Shown here: positions 61,796-64,000 of the stretch, piece by piece
Layout: each line of letters begins with the position of its first letter
How positions within the stretch are numbered: position 1 is the stretch's first letter
DNA from: Rhodococcus sp. HNM0563
GTDB lineage: Bacteria > Actinomycetota > Actinomycetes > Mycobacteriales > Mycobacteriaceae
Assembly (NCBI RefSeq): GCF_012726195.1
Contig: NZ_JAASAF010000014.1
Span: forward strand, 27,320-91,319
Direction: 5' to 3'
DNA: 64,000 nucleotides
Translations under genes and position numbers: made by a program
The notes under the pieces: model-generated
Seen by the model: the letters and a program-made list of their open reading frames with translations, nothing else
Databases searched by the model: none
Told to the model about the DNA's origin: nothing

Positions 61796-62716
61796 TCACC
61801 ACCGCGTCTCGACTCCACGCGCCGCTCGGAACCGATCGAACAGCGGCGCCGGCCGCAGAAGGTCGACGGAGTCGGGTCGGGCGACGAGGTGCCGATCTTC
61901 CGGCCGGATGTGCAGGCGCCGGATCAATTCGAAGAGCGCGTTGGGTTCGCTCACCAGCGCGTACGCAGTGAGAGCAATCTCGTCCTCCTCGTCGAACGGC
62001 ACGAGTCTCGCGGTGGGTACCGGACCGGGCACGCGCAGTCGGATCATCGGGTAGTGGATGGTTGCACCCCTTGCGTGGACTGTGTACACGTCGGGCACAA
62101 CATCCTCGATGTCGTCCCACTTTACGAATGTGTCGTAAGTGCGAACACGGAGTCTGCGGATCGTCGCGCGACGTCTGATGCCGTCCTCGTGCAATCTCAG
62201 CACCGTGGTGCTGCGGATCCGCAGCGGGAGCAGTGCGATCACCAGCGTCGAGACGGCGGTCGAGGCGATGAACGGAACGTGCTCGGCCACTTCGTCGCGT
62301 GGGATCAATACTGCGTCTGCGTGTGTTGCCCAGGCGTAGATCATGACAGCGCCGGCCGGTGCCGCCAAGGCTGCAATCAGGGTGGCCAGAAAGGGTGTCT
62401 TTCTCCCCGTGGGTATTTCGATGCAGGGGCCGTGTTCGATGTCCGCGTGCGGTGTAATCCGGCGGCTCAGTCCTATCGAGAAGAATCCGGAGGCCTCGAT
62501 GAGCGAGTATGTCAGAAACGCAAAGGCAATGGCGGTGAAGATGCCCAACCACCAGATTCCGATGTCGTCGTCCGAGAGTATTTCGGGAAAGTGGACGGCG
62601 ATGAAGACGAAGCCGCACGCGGATGCCAAGCCCGCGGCAAGCCTGAAGTGGCGGAATCTCTGAGGCCAGTTGGGTATCGCCAGGGCCTCCGCGTGCACCA
62701 TTTCTTGGTTGTCCAT
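61796..62716 (-). CDS. Four-helix membrane protein with C-terminal beta-rich domain, paralogue A
   Basis: 306 residues. Helices at about 27-44, 52-72, 112-130 and 145-165. The cytoplasmic C-terminal half has beta-strand-rich sequence (STTVLRLHEDGIRRRATIRR, TFVKWDDIEDVVPDVY) like a PH-type domain and ends LLRPAPLFDRFRAARG. It is clearly related to the product of 63271-63960 in the C-terminal half. I do not recognise a named family. The start touches the upstream stop (TAG ATG). Confidence 0.8.
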   Translation of the reverse strand: MDNQEMVHAEALAIPNWPQRFRHFRLAAGLASACGFVFIAVHFPEILSDDDIGIWWLGIFTAIAFAFLTYSLIEASGFFSIGLSRRITPHADIEHGPCIEIPTGRKTPFLATLIAALAAPAGAVMIYAWATHADAVLIPRDEVAEHVPFIASTAVSTLVIALLPLRIRSTTVLRLHEDGIRRRATIRRLRVRTYDTFVKWDDIEDVVPDVYTVHARGATIHYPMIRLRVPGPVPTARLVPFDEEDEIALTAYALVSEPNALFELIRRLHIRPEDRHLVARPDSVDLLRPAPLFDRFRAARGVETRW

Positions 62717-63274
62717 CTATCGATCCATTTCGGTGTGCGTATCTACAACCATCAATCCGCGGTGAATCGTCGATGCGTCGGAGGTGAGTGTCACGTCGGG
62801 CTCAGCCCGTGTGGTAACGGTCAGTTGGGTGAGGTACCGGTCGTATTCGACATCGACGACGAGGAATCGAGTTGTTGCGTCGAACCAGGCATCACCGACG
62901 TGGTAGATGCCTCGTGTGGCAACCGAGCGGTGGGTGTCGAAGTCGCTGGTGTCGGAGTGAATTTCGGTCCACTCCGGAAGTGACCGGCATTCGGATGCGG
63001 CGGCATGGAGGAGTTCGTCGGTGGGACGCCAGCGTGAGAGGCGGCCGTGGAGCAGCACCGCGTTGGGAGTCCACTCGTTTTCTGTGTGTTCGGGCGCGAC
63101 GAGGACCGCGTATGCGTGGGGGAACACTTCGTTGGGTACGGGGGTCCACCCGGCCGGAGTTGGGATCGTGACGTGTGGGTGTCCCGGTTCCTCGGGAGTG
63201 CAGGCGATGAGCTCGACTTCGTGACTTTCGAGGTATGTGCGGAGGGTTTCTGGGGTCGGGTTCTGAGGGTTCAC
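62717..63274 (-). CDS. LpqN/LpqT-like protein
   Basis: 185 residues, no signal peptide. Seen: HVTIPTPAGWTPVPNEVFPH, AYAVLVAPEHTENEWTPNAV, ECRSLPEWTEI and RFLVVDVEYDRYLTQLTVTT. This order resembles the LpqN/LpqT family of mycobacterial surface lipoproteins, here without the lipoprotein signal. Family members interact with envelope-biogenesis systems and often lie near type VII secretion genes, which would have to be outside this window. Overlaps the upstream gene by 4 bp. Confidence 0.65.
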   Translation of the reverse strand: MNPQNPTPETLRTYLESHEVELIACTPEEPGHPHVTIPTPAGWTPVPNEVFPHAYAVLVAPEHTENEWTPNAVLLHGRLSRWRPTDELLHAAASECRSLPEWTEIHSDTSDFDTHRSVATRGIYHVGDAWFDATTRFLVVDVEYDRYLTQLTVTTRAEPDVTLTSDASTIHRGLMVVDTHTEMDR

Positions 63275-63960
63275 GCCTTTCCCCTCTGAGTGCGTGCGGC
63301 GAGGAGACGTTCGCGTAGCGGGGGTGGCCGCAGGAATTCAATCGAACCACAATCGCTCAGAATGCTTCGCTCGTCGGGGTTCTCGTGGAAGAAGCGGAGT
63401 AATCTGTAGATGGTATTCGGTTCCCCGGTCAGGCGATAGACGGGAACTTCGAGGCCGCTCACTTTGTCTCCGGTTCGGGGATCAACGACCACACCGTCGA
63501 TTCTGATCACAGGGTGGCGTGTGGGGGAATTGCTGTTCGGCCCGGAATAGAGGGTTGGGGTGATCGATTCGATGTGGTCCCACTCGATGACCTTCTCGGT
63601 TGTACTTGTGAAGAAGGGTATGTGGCGACACACCACGAGATGAAGCCCGTTGGGGTAGATCCCGAGGGAAGTCGGCGTTCGGATGACCAGAGAGAGGATG
63701 AAAATGGCGAGTGAGAGTGTTCCGAGAACGGTCGCACCCACTGGCCCACCGATGCGTAGGAACACCTCGTCGAGCAAGCTGAGTTCGCTCTGATCCTGAT
63801 TGTGCGGCAGCAGGGCGGGAAGTGCGGCAATCGGGATGCTGCTCAGTAGAAGAGTCAACAGTAGATCTCGCTTGTGCGGGACAAGGATGCCCATTCCGTG
63901 GTCTCTGTTCTGATCCCGGGATACCCTGCGTGTCAGGCTGAGTTGAGTCCAGCGGTTCAC
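63271..63960 (-). CDS. Two-helix membrane protein with C-terminal beta-rich domain, paralogue B
   Basis: 229 residues from the GTG at 63960, with GGCGGGG upstream; the ATG at 63894 has no ribosome-binding site. Two helices (about 34-52 and 74-94), then a beta-rich part (EKVIEWDHIESITPTLYSG) and an ending SIEFLRPPPLRERLLAART that mirrors paralogue A. Compared with A it lacks one helix pair. It forms an overlapping operon with the LpqN-like gene and paralogue A. The first 40 bases beyond it (63961-64000) show no gene I can support. Confidence 0.75.
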   Translation of the reverse strand: MNRWTQLSLTRRVSRDQNRDHGMGILVPHKRDLLLTLLLSSIPIAALPALLPHNQDQSELSLLDEVFLRIGGPVGATVLGTLSLAIFILSLVIRTPTSLGIYPNGLHLVVCRHIPFFTSTTEKVIEWDHIESITPTLYSGPNSNSPTRHPVIRIDGVVVDPRTGDKVSGLEVPVYRLTGEPNTIYRLLRFFHENPDERSILSDCGSIEFLRPPPLRERLLAARTQRGKA

Positions 63961-64000
63961 AGCAACCCCGCCTGCAGGGCGAGATACGGATCAACCCCAC

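Noticed and set aside
1..64000. CRISPR arrays, tRNA/rRNA genes, insertion sequences and prophage genes
   Set aside because: I found no regularly spaced repeats, cloverleaf-like sequences, transposase motifs or phage genes. The only exact tandem repeat noticed is the 15-bp triplet at 52386.

Overview
The window is 64 kb of GC-rich, densely packed DNA from an actinobacterium. The gene content points to Rhodococcus or a close mycolic-acid relative. Supporting features are several FadD-type acyl-CoA ligases, TetR/IclR/AraC-controlled catabolic operons, a DtxR/IdeR-type iron box, a GAP (sulfolipid-1-addressing-protein-like) membrane protein, a TIGR03086/mycothiol-enzyme-like protein, an LpqN/LpqT-like protein, and many GTG starts and 4-bp ATGA/GTGA overlaps. 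The genus is inferred from gene content, not from a marker gene. I saw no rRNA, tRNA, CRISPR array, insertion sequence or prophage.

Layout. (1) 1-3.7 kb: catechol/petrobactin-type siderophore ABC importer (lipoprotein, two FecCD permeases, ATPase cut by the window edge) behind an iron box. (2) 3.75-15 kb: acyl-CoA ligase plus small hydrolase; a Qor/TauD/BKACE operon divergent from an AraC regulator; then a CMD-family protein, an MFS porter and an amidohydrolase; then a second acyl-CoA ligase. This looks like uptake and catabolism of an unidentified organic acid. (3) 15.2-20.8 kb: branched-chain-amino-acid-type ABC importer with a fused LivHM permease and an extra small membrane protein. (4) 20.8-33.8 kb, all leftward: AI-2E exporter, DUF1269 protein, SulP anion transporter, GAP protein, SHOCT protein, DUF6325-like protein, a processive GT2 glycosyltransferase, a BcsB-like protein, a UDP-sulfoquinovose-synthase (SQD1/SqdB) family enzyme and, behind a strong terminator, an SdsA1-type alkylsulfatase and two small proteins. 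This is the most interesting part: a plausible sulfonated or sulfated surface-glycan locus. (5) 33.9-40.2 kb: small membrane protein, large LuxR/MalT-type regulator, a decayed SulP pseudogene, a DUF389 protein and MetY sulfhydrylase. (6) 40.6-48.5 kb: IclR regulator; a five-gene leftward operon badI-badH-ligase-acyl-CoA dehydrogenase-tetR resembling alicyclic-acid (cyclohexanecarboxylate) degradation but lacking a BadK hydratase; an SDR; an AurF-like diiron protein. (7) 48.6-59.1 kb: drug-type MFS with divergent TetR, class III adenylyl cyclase, DUF6319-like protein, secreted trypsin-like protease, ilvD, TIGR03086-like protein, aldo/keto reductase, MFS, small alarmone synthetase. (8) 59.1-64 kb: ClpB/ClpC-like AAA+ unfoldase and a three-gene set in which two paralogous membrane proteins flank an LpqN/LpqT-like protein.

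Sulfur recurs across regions 4 and 5 (SulP, SQD1, alkylsulfatase, SulP pseudogene, MetY). This suggests, but does not prove, linked sulfate acquisition, sulfur assimilation and sulfoglycan synthesis. Most starts were chosen by Shine-Dalgarno spacing. Perfect hairpins mark the main transcript ends near 5.98, 12.2, 13.2, 31.08, 38.87, 46.66, 47.5 and 48.57 kb.
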